Shown here piece after piece: positions 35,561 to 47,139 of a stretch of DNA of 64,000 nucleotides. Position 1 is the stretch's first letter; every line of letters starts with the position of its first letter. Source of the DNA: Beroe forskalii (lineage: Eukaryota; Ctenophora; Nuda; Beroida; Beroidae); NCBI GenBank assembly GCA_011033025.1, contig WFMF01000194.1, forward strand, positions 248,001 through 312,000, given 5' to 3'. The notes under the pieces are model-generated. The model did not search any database. It had not been told where the DNA came from and was given only the letters and a program-made list of their open reading frames with translations. The position numbers were made by a program, and so were the translations under genes.

Positions 35561-36110
35561 TGTTCCCGCCGCTGTGATGCTCTCTTTTGAGACGGTTAGG
35601 AGTGTCTTCAGCCTCCAGAGGAGGGCCGATAGGATACACTCTTACCGTTCCCAGGGGGTGAGTTTAAACCTTATGAAAAGCATAATGTTCATAAAGCGGG
35701 AAAAGGAGGCATAAGCCGAAATAAAGGGTAGAAATGCCACTCGTAGGTATAACGATGATACCCGTCCGGACCGTGGCGCCGAACCAACAGGGGAGGGCGA
35801 GAAAAGGCATTCCGGCTGCCAGTGCAACATCAGCGTGCAGACTCTGATGATAGTAGAGTCTGCCAGTTGCGCCGCGATGGGACCCCCCCGAGAGCCAATA
35901 GGTGCCCACTCTAGCTCTCGGAGTTTACTCCCCAGCGTTCAGCGCCGCCTCCGGGGAGCAAGGAATCCCCAAGTCTTACCTTGGTGTCCAACATTCCCGG
36001 AGGCAGCCCTGTAGCTGGTTTGATAGGCTTGCACGAAGTAATCCACTGTACCAAGATCAGGTCCAGGCAAGCCTAGACCCGTACTCAGTCAGCATACTAC
36101 CCCCCACCGT

Positions 36111-36122
36111 TTTCTAATGTTC
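36111..36122. repeat. LINE target-site duplication, right copy
   Basis: TTTCTAATGTTC, next to the LINE 5' end on the minus strand. Confidence 0.9.
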
Positions 36123-37302
36123 AGGTTAAATTAAATTCAGTTTCTAGAATTTAACATCTTTTTTTTGCTTTTTGCTTCTGCATATGCATGTGTAGTTTGT
36201 ACCCAATGAACAAAGAGATTAAAATTGTCTTATTTTCTTTTAGTATCACAGGTTTTTGTAAGTTTGTAGGCATTATAGTTTGTAGGCATTATAGTTTATA
36301 CGGACCCATGTACAATGTAAATGCAGATTATTATTTTGATCTTCATTGCTTCATTGAATAGAGATACGATGAAATTTGAATAACTTCATCTAACTAATTT
36401 TTTATGAACCAGGAAAACTAACGTTGAACGGACCAATTAATGATATCAAAGTAAATGTGTGTTAAATAACAATAACTAATCAAATTTATCCCCTTCTCAA
36501 ATATACTTAAAGCATCTCCATCATTAATATTTTTCTCTCTATGACAATATGATATCATAATGAATTTGATTGCTTAAAGTATCATTTCGTACAAGCGAGA
36601 TCAGCAATCATCGAAATGGGCTATTGCGAAATACAATAATCAATATCGTGTGGAACCCATGCAGTGCGACGTTCGCATGTGACCAAGAAAGCATCTCATA
36701 AATGATAATATTAAATGACTTTTATCTCATCGGGTCACTGACTAAAACGTGATAGGGGAGGGATCTAAACCATTCAATTCCACCATGATTGACTTGATAA
36801 CTTAATCTCATGTTAAACTTCGATAGCCGCTCTCTTAAAGAAATTGAAATTTATCTGAAGGTACAGTTCTTAGCAAATAAGCAATGGAAGGTGATATTAT
36901 TTGAACCTAATAATCATTTACCCCTTCCCTAGTGAGATTTGGTGTCTGCCATATCACATGTGAAGTATGAACACCTCCGAGAGACGTCGTAGGTCTATCG
37001 GCTATCCCTAAATACTTTTATGAGTTGGACCTTAAACTGTACCTTAAACAGTAAGGCTCTCGTCTATAATAATTATAGGAGACGCACCAAAAATTCGCTA
37101 ACAAAATCGAAAACCTTACATAAAATATTTCGTAACTTTACGACACCGCATATATACGCCTCTTGATGTAACAATGTTCGATATTAAATGATGTATTTAA
37201 AAAGTACTAGGTTAAACTAGATATTAGATTTCCCTAAAATTTTACCATATAGCTGCATCTTAAACGCTCGAGTTAATATTCCCGTCGAATTATTAATTTA
37301 CA
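36123..37302. other. AT-rich intergenic sequence
   Basis: No gene or element recognised. Confidence 0.35.
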
Positions 37303-37377
37303 AGAGTAGTTATTGGTCGGCTGATATCATCGAGTGGCGAAGCCACGAGATGATATCAGCCGACCAATAACACTCTT
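37303..37377. repeat. 75-bp near-perfect hairpin
   Basis: Arms of 36 bp (37303-37338 and 37342-37377) differ at only a few positions and close on a GAA loop: GAGTGGC-GAA-GCCACGAG. GGTCGGCTGATATCAT is the arm core. It may be a very small MITE; flanking duplication is not clear. Confidence 0.82.
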
Positions 37378-38663
37378 ATTTTCCAACAGGCAACAACTCT
37401 TAACCAATAGCAGTTCATTCATGTGCCCACATGGTACTGTCCTGTGATTGTACGTCATAATTTCGTGACCTTTTCGCGGCACATATATTGGTGGTGAGGT
37501 AGATCACGTGATACAGATCATCATCACACGTGACACAGCGTAATAGATACGGTGAGATACCCTGAGATATCTTACGGCTGGTGGAGCAGCTGCAATACGC
37601 AACAGACATGCCTCACAGAACTATATCGAAGGAAGTAGAATCATCTTTAATTTGAGCTTTGTTGTAGTGCTGTTGTCTATTGTCTATAACAGGTTACCTC
37701 AGTACTTATAATAACTTATCAATGAGATTTTGGAAATGCGTTTTTGGAATTTCTGTTCATTGAAAACTCCTACTTATTAGTTAGGAGTTATTAGTGCACA
37801 GGTCGCAGTTCGCACGAATTAAGTGACGCACTTATTTACATAGTTGTTACACAGTACTATACGCACGTAACGAATTTTTTTAACGGTGACAAATGTAACG
37901 AATTTTTCAAAGCCCAGGAATAATTATAATTTTTCGTGAGATTATGTCTCAAAATCAGGAAAAATTTTCGAAAGCGTGGATTCTGTTGTGATTTCACAAA
38001 ACATTTCGATTTTCCTTAATTTGAAATATGAAATAAGTGCCGAATTTTGGCTAAAAAATTGACAAATGTAACAACTACCTATGGCCTATGCCTATTTAAC
38101 CAAGCAAGGTAACTGACTACCTTGGGTTATCTCTCGCATAAATTCAGCTTGGAAAGTAAAAATTACGTCAGATTTCTGGTTTCGAATAGCGAATTGATCA
38201 CGTTAAATCGCCTATTTTTCGTGCGAGACCTACATAGTTGCATACCGCACGCTTCTCCCTTCGGACTGCTGCAGTGCTGCACCTCTTTGGCATTGTTCCA
38301 GCCGTGAGCAGTGAAATATCGATTCACCGAAAAGTTATTTAACGGCTAGCTATCCGATACCCGTTCTGGTGCTTCCTTCACAAGCACGGTGCTCAGCAGG
38401 ATATCCTATGTGACTGGTTGAGAGTGTACCACGTGCGCTAGTCACGTGGTTATTCGGCTCGGGCACGCTCTAGCCACGAGTGCAGGGGCAGGGGTGGTTG
38501 GAAAATAATATTAGGTAATATTTGTTACAATCATGAAGTTTCGGCACTCATTGGAAAGTGTCATTTTCGTTACGATGCTTTCATTGATGTAGAATAACCC
38601 TCCGTAATCCATAATTTTATAACATCAAATAAAATTGCCCGACTCAAACACTTAATCATAACT
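37378..38663. other. Region downstream of COP1
   Basis: No gene recognised. The 3' end of the COP1 transcript (minus strand) should lie here. TATAAAA and ATTTTATTTG are near 38630, but no exact AATAAA was identified. Confidence 0.35.
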
Positions 38664-40307
38664 TTATAAGTCATTTGTTTGATGCCCTTCGCTTAGTCCT
38701 GAGTTTCCCCGCAACATGACAACATTTATCACTCCAATGTCATTTGCGACACAACACACCCCATCTGCATCAGCCACCACAGCAGCGATGTGTCTGCTGC
38801 TCGCATCCCCAGTATCGCTCCCCAGGAGGGAGGTTGAGGAGGGGAACTGGCGGGTGGTGACAGGCCGAGGCAGTGCCTCGTGGTACAGCACGAGGGAGTT
38901 GTCCTCGCTCCCGCACAATATGTACTCCTCGGCCAGGGTCTCCAGCCCAATGAACTTGGTGGAGTTGCTGTGTCCGTGGTAGGTCCTCTCGCACTGCCCT
39001 GTGTCCTGACTCCACTGCTTGAGAGTACCGTCCACTGAACCTGAGACCAGTGCCTTGCTCGACAGGTAGCTCAGCTGGAAGACAGACTTGGAGTGTCCTG
39101 CTAGAGTGGAGACGGGTCTGTCAGGCTTCCTCAGGTCGTAGCAGTATATCATCCGATCCACTGAGGAGACTGCCAGGTGGAAGGGAGACAGAGGTCGGCA
39201 GGACAAAGTGAAGAGCTTCTCGGGGGCTCTGATATCCAGAACACTGCCTCGCTGGTTGAGATGCCACACCTTGATGTTAGCGTCAAAGCCAGCTGAGACC
39301 AGCTGCTGGGCCTTGGTGGGGGTGAACTTCACTGTGAGGTACATGGTGGCGGTGTGTCCTTGGAAGGAAGCAGTGGACACCCCGGCTGTGACATCCCACA
39401 ACTTGATGTCTGAGTTGTGATCAGCAACTGCCAGAAGGTTTTGTGAGCAGGGATTCCACGAGGTGGACCAGGCAGGGCTCCCAGTCTTAAGCTTGGAGAT
39501 AGGATAGAGGACGGGCAAGGGACTGTCTTCCAGCATCTTGTAGTTGTATAAGTTGACTGTGTCTAGGCTTGCAGCCACGGACAAGGTGTTCGTGTGACTC
39601 ACTGCCAAATCGTGAATGTAGGAAGGTTCCACGTTTGAGCCAGTAACAGAAAAGCTTCCTAAAACATCGACTGAATCGTATTTAAATGCATCGTATATCA
39701 GCTTCCCAATGTTTTTATACTTACGTCCAGATGAGAAGAAGTGGTTTTCGAGGTCATGAAAATTTTTGAGGATATTGGCGTAATTATCTGAAATGTTTTC
39801 AAGGGAAATGGTGTCAAAAGGATCTGCTTTCATCTTCTTCTTAGATGGTTCACCAGCACTGTCGTCTGGATCATTTGGTGATCTTACAGGGCCATCAAAA
39901 GAGTTAAGTTCAGCTCTTACGATGGCCAACTCAGACTTAAGTTTCTTTATCTTTTCCAACTTTTGGTTTTTGCTTTCCACTAAAAACTCGAGTGCCATCT
40001 TCTGGACTTCACGCTCCTTTGAAACAAGGAGTTTTTCTCTTTTCAACTGGAGCTCAGCAATCTTAAGGTCTAAATCAGCAAGAGTATCTTGAGAACCTGA
40101 AAGCTCCTGGAAGGGCTCTGCTGTTTTGCTGCAAAGGGGGCAGAGGGGAGATAGTTTGAGGGATGATTGGGTGCAGTCCCTGCAGAAGACGTGAAGACAA
40201 GCTAGCTGAACAGGATGGCAATGAGGCTCCACCAAACAGATGCCACATTGCCCAGAACTGTGGGGTGTGAAGAGGGAGGAGGTGCTAGAACTGGCATGGT
40301 GTGTCAT
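38664..40307 (-). CDS. COP1: COP1-type E3 ubiquitin ligase (RING, coiled coil, WD40)
   Basis: A 547-residue intronless reading frame. COP1 ligases ubiquitinate transcription factors such as c-Jun and ETS proteins in the nucleus and cytoplasm, often with Tribbles or DET1 partners. A C3HC4 RING occupies residues 21-59 (C21, C24, C37, H39, C42, C45, C56, C59). A long coiled coil rich in Lys and Glu runs from about 75 to 136, and a basic patch SKKKMK lies near 155. Seven-bladed WD40 sequence fills about 225-545, with NSDIKLWDV, ANIKVWHL, GHSKSVFQLS and the COP1 signature ILCGSEDNSLVLYHEAL. It is shorter than human COP1 (731) mainly because the Ser/Gly-rich N-terminus before the RING is missing. 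An in-frame TAA 30 bases upstream supports this start. Lack of introns contrasts with the other genes here and suggests a retrocopy, but the frame is intact. Confidence 0.95.
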   Translation of the reverse strand: MTHHASSSTSSLFTPHSSGQCGICLVEPHCHPVQLACLHVFCRDCTQSSLKLSPLCPLCSKTAEPFQELSGSQDTLADLDLKIAELQLKREKLLVSKEREVQKMALEFLVESKNQKLEKIKKLKSELAIVRAELNSFDGPVRSPNDPDDSAGEPSKKKMKADPFDTISLENISDNYANILKNFHDLENHFFSSGRKYKNIGKLIYDAFKYDSVDVLGSFSVTGSNVEPSYIHDLAVSHTNTLSVAASLDTVNLYNYKMLEDSPLPVLYPISKLKTGSPAWSTSWNPCSQNLLAVADHNSDIKLWDVTAGVSTASFQGHTATMYLTVKFTPTKAQQLVSAGFDANIKVWHLNQRGSVLDIRAPEKLFTLSCRPLSPFHLAVSSVDRMIYCYDLRKPDRPVSTLAGHSKSVFQLSYLSSKALVSGSVDGTLKQWSQDTGQCERTYHGHSNSTKFIGLETLAEEYILCGSEDNSLVLYHEALPRPVTTRQFPSSTSLLGSDTGDASSRHIAAVVADADGVCCVANDIGVINVVMLRGNSGLSEGHQTNDL

Positions 40308-41186
40308 CGGGACTACCTCAAGGAAGTAATGATGTTAGTTAAGATGCCGCCAGAGTTTAAAATACCTGCACTAGCAAGCAAAACAATAAATATTTTTCTC
40401 AAATCAGTGAGAGGAAATAAAGCCCCCGCCTCATCACACAGATTTTTGAGAGAGTAGGGACCCCTCCTATTTATTTTTAAGCAGGAACTCTTGGCAATAT
40501 AAATTCAAAGTTGTAGACATTTAATTCTCACTGACACCTGATTATAATCAATCAAATCAAATCATTCATGTGTCAACAAAACATAGAGATACAGAATATA
40601 TATGGTTACCAAAGTACGTGCCCAGACGTGCCCTTAGCATCGAGAAAGAAAAGGATGCTCCAGACCTAAAAAATTCTTTTCGATGATTTGCTCTCTTATC
40701 TTGGCGAACAGCTAATAAGCAAATAGGGTAACTGTATTGGAGCCCACTAAGTCACTGCACTTTGGAACATGGCCTAATAAGGCCCTCCCACTGTGCACTC
40801 AGCAGCCTGCCTTGACAGCTGCTGGTCTAATAAATATGCTCATTTCGGGGCAAGGTACGTCCAATAAAAGCAATAATTTTGCTGATTTTCATGAAATATA
40901 ATGTAACCTTGACAACTATATGAATATCTATGACTGGTATTTTTGAATCAAATTATAGTTCCGTGAATTTGAATATGGAGTTTCTTTTCTCAAATTATCA
41001 ATTTTAACTTTTGCCGTAATACTGTAATAGCATGTTAGCACATGTCCGTTTATCTCAGTCCTAGCTGGTTTCATGGCCCCCGGTATGTAAACATGGAGAT
41101 CCACGGAGGGTGGTCGGTGGACAGCTCACGCCTGCAGACCTGAACTGGTATTCTACCAGATTCAGTATGATATGAGACCAGTTTTG
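40308..41186. other. COP1 upstream region
   Basis: This contains the presumed COP1 promoter on the minus strand. No recognisable TATA box position or other gene. Confidence 0.35.
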
Positions 41187-41188
41187 TA

Positions 41189-44100
41189 CTCCAGTAGCTG
41201 AGGGCTGTGCAGTGTACTTTTCATTCTCCACGCAGTTTCTCAACGGTTTTCGTTAGTTTGAAGCATAATAAAGAAATCCTAGGAGGTAACATTATGTGAA
41301 TCGACGTCCTGGGGGGTCGTAGGGCCACGCCCATTTTTGCTCTCAGGCGGTAATATGAGGCCTGATTATTTCGACTTCTGATGGTCATAGAGACTTCAGA
41401 ATTGATTCAGGATGTCTATCTCATCGAGGGGAACAACTTTTTCTCTGACAACTTTTTTGTCAGATGATTAGTTAATTGGCCAATTAGCTAATTGGGTAAT
41501 TTTCAAAAATTCGAAAAAACTTTTTTGGCTTAAAATGATCAGAATTGCATAAAACGTGGAAAAAAGTGGGTTTTAAGAATATTTTGAAAAATTTTTCACT
41601 TAGAAAATTTTCTGGACTTGGAAAAATTTTGAGCGAAAAAATTGAAATTTTCATTTTTTGGGTCCTTAAATCTTTGTCCAACAATGTTTGGCTACTCGAA
41701 GGCACTGTTATTGCTTTTCACTGTTCTGACAGAATATTTTAACAGAAACTACTGAAAGTGGGCTCTCTTCAAAACTGGTTTCAGAGCCAGGATCACCACT
41801 GTTGACAAGCAGCTGACAACCACTTATTGAATTGTGACGAATCCAACCATGGTGCTCAGTGAGCTGCCTCCACCGTCTACATGCAGAAGAAGGAGCTGAA
41901 GTGGAAAACTGACACAACTGAACTCCCCAAATGAGCATATTGCTGCTGATGCCTCCACCTGAAGCCATGTTCTGCTTCTCCTCTTCCCTTGCTACGCAAC
42001 TTGGATTATAGCCAGATGGACCCACCAAGCTGCCCTGCAAGGAGAACCCCTGTTCTTGCCGGGACTTGGAACGCCCATCATCCTTATTACGAACTCTATC
42101 TCTCACAACAACTAGTGTCTCCTGATGTTGGATTCCGGTCACACTGAACTGAAACCAATGCTTCTGCCATGGTGGACAGGGACTACAAGCGCAATCGATG
42201 GATCATGCAAGTCACACGACCTCTACAGTCTACAAGCACCTATTCACCATCCATGGCTACTTCCCAGACGAATTGGCGAATTGCCTTTTCTTCTTCTATG
42301 GACTCCTCACTCCGTCCTGGCAAGACCACAACCCTCTTCAAGCAACTCTTTGGGGAAGTTGACACCTGGTGACCCTCGCAACCCTCTTCCATCCTCCTGT
42401 ACTACAAGCTGACAATCTACAATGCTGTGGCCTCTACAAACAGCTATTCAGTATTCACCATCCATGACATCTTCCCAGACGAATTCTTCCATGCAAGTAT
42501 GGACTCGTCACTCCGTCCTCGCAGGACCACAAGCAACTCTTTTGGGAAGTTGACACCTGGTGACCCTTGCAACCCTCCTCCATCCTCCTGTACTACGAGC
42601 TTTGCCCTAACCATGGCCCTGGTTACGCGCACGGAGTGCGCGGCGCAGCAAGTGACACCTCTGGTTAGGGGAACTACGAGCTGATAATCTACAATGCTTT
42701 GGCCTTCTACCACAAGGAGTTGCTACTTCCTCTTTAAGCATCCCCCTTCAAGCAATATCCGCCGAGCAGAACTTCTGGATGAGTAGGTACCTGCAGATTG
42801 AGAACTCACCAAGGAGAGCCTCAGCACTTCGCCAAGATTGGACTTTTTCTTCGTTCTAGTGAGTGATGCTGAGTGTGGAGGACACTCAAGCACCCTCTTC
42901 CTGTATATATGGCTGCTTTCACCTCCCCAAATAAGCACAGTACTGCGAGACCATGGCCACTGGCCATGGTATCGATAATTGACAGCAAATGGCTGGCTAT
43001 TGGGTAGTTGCCGATCCTACATTAAGCTTTGATAACGTGCCGTTATAAGTAGTGCATTCATACATGATACAACAACAAAATCTGTTGAAATTGCTAGTGT
43101 CATCAATATCGAGCTGCCTTTTTGCGTACAAAGCAGCTATGGGAGATGAATCCCAAAAAACCAAGCCCCACTCTACTTTTCCGATTCTTGGGCAAGGCTT
43201 CTTTTCTTTTTGTTCTTTTGGCTTCAGCTATAGTGAATTGATCAATTCAAACTAATTTTATCATTCATCTTTTGCCGAATAGTCGCCACTCTTAGATTGG
43301 CAGATCAGCAGTGTTCTGTCACTGGGGTCTGCTGATTCCAAATTTGGCTGAAGATAAGTGGTGTGTGAGAGGTTCCAATCTAGATAGACTCAAAGTAGGA
43401 GGTTAGCGCAGCCATGTTTGCAGAGAGAAAGGGCATGGGCGTTCTTCACACTCAGCATCACCCAATTAGAACGAAGGAAATAACCCCAATCTTGGTGAAG
43501 TCTTGAGCCCTCATTTGTGAGTTCTCAATCTAGTACCTACTCATCCAGAAGTTCTGCTCGGCAGATATTGCTTGAAGGTGATAGAAGGCCACAGCATTGT
43601 AGATTGTCAGCTCGTAGTACAGGAGGATGGAGGAGGGTTGCAAGGGTCACCAGGTGTCAACTTCCCAAAAGAGTTGCTAATTGTGGTCCTGCGAGGACGG
43701 AAGGACGAGTCCATAGAATGGAAGAAAAGATGTCAATGTTTGTAGAGGCTGGCATTGTAGATTGTCAGCTTGTAGTACAGGAGGATGGAGGAGGGTTGCG
43801 AGGGTCACCAAGTGTCAACTTCCCCAAAGAGTTGCTTGAAGAGGGTTGTGGTCTTGCCAGGACGGAGTGAGGAGTCCATAGAAGAAGAAAAGGCAATTCG
43901 TCAATTCGTCTGGGAAGTAGCCATGGATGGTGAATAGGTGCTTGTAGACTGTAGAGGTCGTGTGACTTGCATGATCCATCGATTGCGCTTGTAGTCCCTG
44001 TCCACCATGGCAGAAGCATTGGTTTCAGTTCAGTGTGACCGGAATCCAACATCAGGAGACACTAGTTGTTGTGAGAGATAGAGTTCGTAATAAGGATGAT

Positions 44101-44989
44101 GGGCGTTCCAAGTCCCGGCAAGAACAGGGGTTCTTCTTGCAGGGCAGCTTGGTGGGTCCATCTGGCTATAATCCAAGTTGCGTAGCAAGGGAAGAGGAGA
44201 AGCAGAACATGGCTTCAGGTGGAGGCATCAGCAGCAATATGCTCATTTGGGGAGTTCAGTTGTGTCAGTTTTCCACTTCAGCTCCTTCTTCTGCATGTAG
44301 ACGGTGGAGGCAGCTCACTGAGCACCATGGTTGGATTCGTCACAATTCAATAAGTGGTTGTCAGCTGCTTGTCAACAGTGGTGATCCTGGCTCTGAAACC
44401 AGTTTTGAAGAGAGCCCACTTTCAGTAGTTTCTGTTAAAATATTCTGTCAGAACAGTGAAAAGCAATAACAGTGCCTTCGAGTAGCCAAACATTGTTGGA
44501 CAAAAATTTAAGGACCCAAAAAATGAAAATTTCAATTTTTTCGCTCAAAATTTTTCCAAGTCCAAAAAATTTTCTAAGTGAAAAATTTTTCAAAATATTC
44601 TTGAAAACCACTTTTTTCCACGTTTCATGCAATTTTGATCATTTTAAGCCAAAAAAAGTTTTTTCGAATTTTTGAAAATTACCCAATTAGCTAATTGGCC
44701 AATTAACTAATCATCTGACAAAAAAGTTGTCAGATAAAAAGTTGTTCCCCTCGATGAGATAGACATCCTGAATCAATTCTGAAGTCTCTATGACCATCAG
44801 AAGTCGAAATAATCAGGCCTCATATTACCGCCTGAGAGCAAAAATGGGCGTGGCCCTACGACCCCCCAGGACGTCGATTCACATAATGTTACCTCCTAGG
44901 ATTTCTTTATTATGCTTCAAACTAACGAAAACCGTTGAGAAACTGCGTTGAGAATGAAAAGTACACTGCAGAGCCCTCAGCTACTGGAG
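41189..44989. mobile_element. 3.8-kb foldback element with 1.6-kb arms
   Basis: Ends CTCCAGTAGCTGAGGGC and reverse complement are flanked by TA (41187-41188 and 44990-44991). The two arms (41189 to about 42890, and about 43450 to 44989) are near-identical inverted copies around a spacer of roughly 560 bp. Each arm encloses a 144-codon frame, 41708-42142 on the minus strand and 44035-44469 on the plus strand. The two products are almost identical and have no family I recognise. Inside each arm a block of about 200 bp containing TTGACACCTGGTGACCCT and ATCCTCCTGTACTAC is duplicated. A 10-bp-stem hairpin ACCATGGCCA-C-TGGCCATGGT lies at 42950-42970. No transposase is seen. Confidence 0.9.
42601..42672. 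mobile_element. 72-bp insertion with CCCTAACC inverted ends, left arm only
   Basis: The sequence begins TTTGCCCTAACCA and ends GGTTAGGGGA, giving an inverted CCCTAACC/GGTTAGGG pair. It is flanked by a 9-bp direct duplication ACTACGAGC (42592-42600 and 42673-42681). The other arm of the palindrome has ACTACGAGC once at the matching place (about 43607-43615, reverse strand). The insertion therefore came after the arms were formed. A 9-bp duplication is typical of Mutator-like and some related transposases (inference). Confidence 0.8.
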
Positions 44990-44991
44990 TA

Positions 44992-45900
44992 TTTGGGATT
45001 TTGGGGGTTTTAATTTGCAAATACTGGGTACTATTTCAAAATAGGGCCAAAATCCACAACTGAAATGGTACTATTTCAGAAAAGGGTCGAACATCCTCAA
45101 CAAAAAATGGTACCATTTCAGAAAAGGGCCAAAAATCTTCTACAAAAAATGGTACCATTTCGGAAAAAGGTCTAAAATCCATCCGCCCATCAAGAGTGGT
45201 ACCATTTCAGAAAGGGGCCAAAAATCGTCAACAAAAATGGTACCATTTCAGATGACGGTCAAAAATCCTCAACAGAAATGATACCATTTCATAAAAGGGC
45301 CAAAAATTCGCAACAAAAAACGGTACCAATTTTGAATGGAGTCAAAAAACCCAAAAATATGGTACCATTTTAGAAAAGGGCCAAAAATCCTCAAAAAGTG
45401 GCACAAATTCTGAATGGAGTCAAAATTTCAAAAAACCCCATTTATATGGAACCATTTTACAACAAGGTCAGAAATCCTTAACAAAAATGATACACAACAA
45501 AATTAACAAAAATGATGCTATTTCAGGATTCCAGACAATTGAAATGGTACCATTTCAGAAATAGATTGGAAATCCTAAGGAAAAAGTGGTACCATTTCAG
45601 AAAAGGGCAGAAAATCCTCGACAGAAATGATACCATTATAGGAAAGGGTTGCAATTCCTCAACTAAACTACCATTTCTGATTTCAGAGAGGGGCCAAAAA
45701 GCTTCAACTAAAACGGTACTATTTCAGAATAAGCTAAAATGCCCAGCAAAAAAATGGCACCATTTCAGAAAAGGGTCCAAAATCCTCAATTGAAGTGATA
45801 CCATTTCAAGAATGGGTGGTAAAAAGTCCTAAGAAAATATGTTATCATTTCAGAAAAGGGCAGAATATCCTAAATTGCAATGGTACTTATTTATAGTTCG
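44992..45900. repeat. GGTACC minisatellite array, reverse orientation
   Basis: About 18 units of 40-55 bp contain AATGGTACCATTTCAGAAAA and GGGCCAAAAATCCTCAACA. This is the reverse complement of the 19.3-kb array monomer. It starts immediately after the right end of the foldback element. Units decay toward 45900. Confidence 0.88.
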
Positions 45901-47130
45901 TAAGGCACTTGCTCAATGTAAGACCAGTTCTTTCTATGTAAAATCCAACATGAGCTCAGAGACCGAAAGCTTTGGTTGGTCTTCAAATTCCACACTACGA
46001 AGCCACCACATTCCTAGATGGAGATAAAATCTTTAAATGTACGTCTACCAATATGATACTCTTCAGCACTATCATATTCATAGTGAACTTGCTTTAGAAA
46101 CACCGATTAATTTCACTAAATTTTCGGTGGATACGACTTCCCATGAATTTAAATGGCCACGGATAAATGGATCTGATAGTTGTGACTCCTGCCACAACTC
46201 CACAATATGCACATTTTAAACTAAGGGTTATGCGATTGATAATAAGGTTGACAAAGGTTGTTGCCAGAAATCATTAATACTCTCTTATATTAATTTCCGG
46301 TATGGTCAATCTTGACGTGTATTTCATTGTGACATCTATCAAAATTATGAATGCAACGTCTGAGAGCACCACGTTTGATTGTCAAACCATTTACAGTATC
46401 ATAAAACAAGAAAAGATGCTTATTTATACCATCTTAGTTATTATCTTGAGGTGGTATTTATTTGGCAACAGTTTTTGTGGTATTCGAAATTTTGATGCAG
46501 CGAAAGAATCCTCCAAAAATCTCGAAAAAATTCTGAAAAATACCCAAATTTGAATATTAATTTCATATAACTCTGACAACACCATAACTAACTAACTAAG
46601 TTTGGAATTTTCTATCGACCCTATTTCAATTTCATGGTGTTTAAAAAACAGTTAGGCTTCAAATGGTACTGGTAGCATAACAACTTTTAACTTTTTAACT
46701 TTCTAACTTTGTACCCAGCTCAAAAATCTCTAGAGTTTCAAAGCTGAACACTCAAATTGACTGTGTTTTAGTATAAAAGCTTTCAAAATCAGATCCTTCT
46801 CTATTTAAAAGCAATAATCATTAAACCTAGGAGTTAGTGAAAACGTACTTTTTAGGTCAAAGTATAGTGCCTTGCTGTTATTAGAGAAGCAATTTCAAAC
46901 ACTCAAATTTCAGATTTTTGATAGAAAACGACACATTGGCAATAATATCCCATCTCATTTTATTGAGCCAAATTTCCTGTTGAAAATGCCATCAGATCAT
47001 TATAATGAGCTAATGGCCTTTTCTAGATTAAATTTAGCTCAATGCAATTCGAGATCGGATATTGCTACTTTGCAACAGTAATGCATGATCATAAATTGCT
47101 GAAAAATATTTAACAAGCCCTTTCCATGCC
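45901..47130. other. AT-rich intergenic sequence
   Basis: Several short open frames occur, but none shows a motif or a splice context I can support. Confidence 0.3.
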
Positions 47131-47139
47131 ACTATTCGT

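Larger units (their letters stand above)
30410..36110 (-). mobile_element. Full-length decayed LINE with RNase H, I/Jockey-like group
   Basis: A 5.7-kb non-LTR retrotransposon in minus orientation lies between perfect 12-bp duplications TTTCTAATGTTC. Domain order on the minus strand is endonuclease, reverse transcriptase, RNase H, C-terminal zinc knuckle, the arrangement of RNase-H-bearing I-group LINEs. The 3' end is not poly-A but TTTAGTAGTA, a short TAG repeat, as in LINEs that end in simple repeats. The 5' third carries tandem repeats and no clear ORF1. The coding part is broken by several frameshifts and stops, so the copy is dead. An insertion with both ends preserved and an intact duplication suggests moderate age. 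Confidence 0.93.

Noticed and set aside
42601-42672. Interstitial telomere insertion because of GGTTAGGGG
   Set aside because: Only one TTAGGG is present, while inverted ends and a 9-bp duplication fit a transposon better.
41708-44469. The two 144-codon frames as a duplicated protein gene
   Set aside because: Both sit in near-identical palindrome arms, so agreement is expected from DNA identity alone; no family match was recognised.
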